From Bifidobacterium cuniculi (lineage in GTDB: Bacteria > Actinomycetota > Actinomycetes > Actinomycetales > Bifidobacteriaceae): 64,000 bases of DNA. Positions 63,869 to 64,000 of the stretch are shown here, one piece after another. The stretch lies in NCBI RefSeq assembly GCF_000741575.1, contig NZ_JGYV01000001.1, positions 715,776 to 779,775 on the forward strand. Direction: 5' to 3'. A program made the translations under genes and the position numbers. The number at the start of each line of letters is the position of its first letter. Position 1 is the stretch's first letter. The notes under the pieces were generated by a model. That model was not told the origin of the DNA. It saw nothing but the letters and a program-made list of their open reading frames with translations, and did no database searches.

Positions 63869-64000
63869 TTAAAACGGGCACCAGGTCGGGTACTTTCCCC
63901 GAATTAAAGCGGGCACCCGCACGGGGTCGAATCCTGACTTAAAGCGGGCACCGGGTCGAAGAACTACTTTGTTCTTCGACCCGGTGCCCGCTTTAAGTCA
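63869..64000. repeat. Family C modular palindrome, right arm cut by the window end
   Basis: Left arm has three modules at 63869, 63904 and 63939, exactly 35 bp apart: TTAAARCGGGCACC plus 21 variable bases. The apex is GAAGAAC/GTTCTTC with loop TACTTT (apex pairing 63935-63964 with 63971-64000). The right arm reaches only its first 30 nt. It starts 19 nt after the aldo/keto reductase stop. Confidence 0.93.

Overview
The window is high-GC, densely coded actinobacterial DNA and most likely comes from a Bifidobacterium chromosome. The evidence is the araBDA operon, GH13/GH30/GH31 carbohydrate genes, oxalyl-CoA decarboxylase and formyl-CoA transferase (known from several bifidobacteria), an atpBEFHAGDC operon followed by nucS, and LacI/ROK-controlled sugar ABC transporters. 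I cannot name the species from sequence alone. No intact transposase, integrase, prophage or CRISPR array is present.

Layout. 1-2.7 kb: 3' part of oxc and an AEC-family transporter. 3-10 kb: a LacI-controlled sugar ABC importer with a GH31 glycosidase. 10.3-11.6 kb: frc on the other strand, so the sugar cassette sits between the two oxalate enzymes and long palindromes flank it. 11.8 kb: initiator tRNA. 12.2-13.2 kb: metA. 13.5-20.5 kb: complete F1Fo ATP synthase operon. 20.7 kb: nucS. 21.5-23.1 kb: an AT-richer island with one lipoprotein and decayed DNA. 23.1-28.3 kb: FKBP lipoprotein, two envelope proteins of unknown role, a thioredoxin-TPR protein and a CYTH protein. 28.4-36 kb: tRNA-Arg, GH30, argS, lysA, hom, thrB. 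36-46.4 kb: a split exopolysaccharide locus (BY-kinase, DUF4012 protein, EpsG-type polymerase, LMW phosphatase) interrupted by a 1,429-residue secreted amylase. 46.5-49 kb: Maf-Nudix fusion and a LacI regulator. 49-56 kb: a ChvE/GguAB-type sugar importer and a divergent ROK regulator with a lone ABC ATPase. 56.8-60.8 kb: araB-araD-araA. 61-62.7 kb: pdxT and pdxS. 63-64 kb: aldo/keto reductase.

How the genes work together. Frc and Oxc form a two-step oxalate-to-formate cycle, and the AEC protein is a plausible transporter for it. The LacI/ABC/GH31 cassette should import an alpha-linked oligosaccharide and cleave it inside the cell. The second ABC importer plus AraBDA would take L-arabinose (or a related pentose) to xylulose 5-phosphate for the fructose-6-phosphate phosphoketolase route. 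lysA, hom, thrB and metA belong to aspartate-family biosynthesis. pdxS and pdxT make pyridoxal phosphate.

Most unusual content: three families of palindromic intergenic elements. Family A is a ~30-nt hairpin with twelve copies at eight loci. It is often duplicated in inverted orientation so that it closes GC-rich stems of up to about 89 bp. Family B is a ~70-bp palindrome that occurs alone at 2.73 kb and nested at the apex of a family A palindrome at 56.6 kb. Family C consists of stems built from 35-bp modules (a constant 14-mer plus a variable 21-mer). The last family C element is cut by the window end, which gives an exact prediction for the sequence beyond it. A second pattern is a set of genes whose -10 hexamer ends exactly 7 nt before the start codon, which suggests leaderless transcripts.
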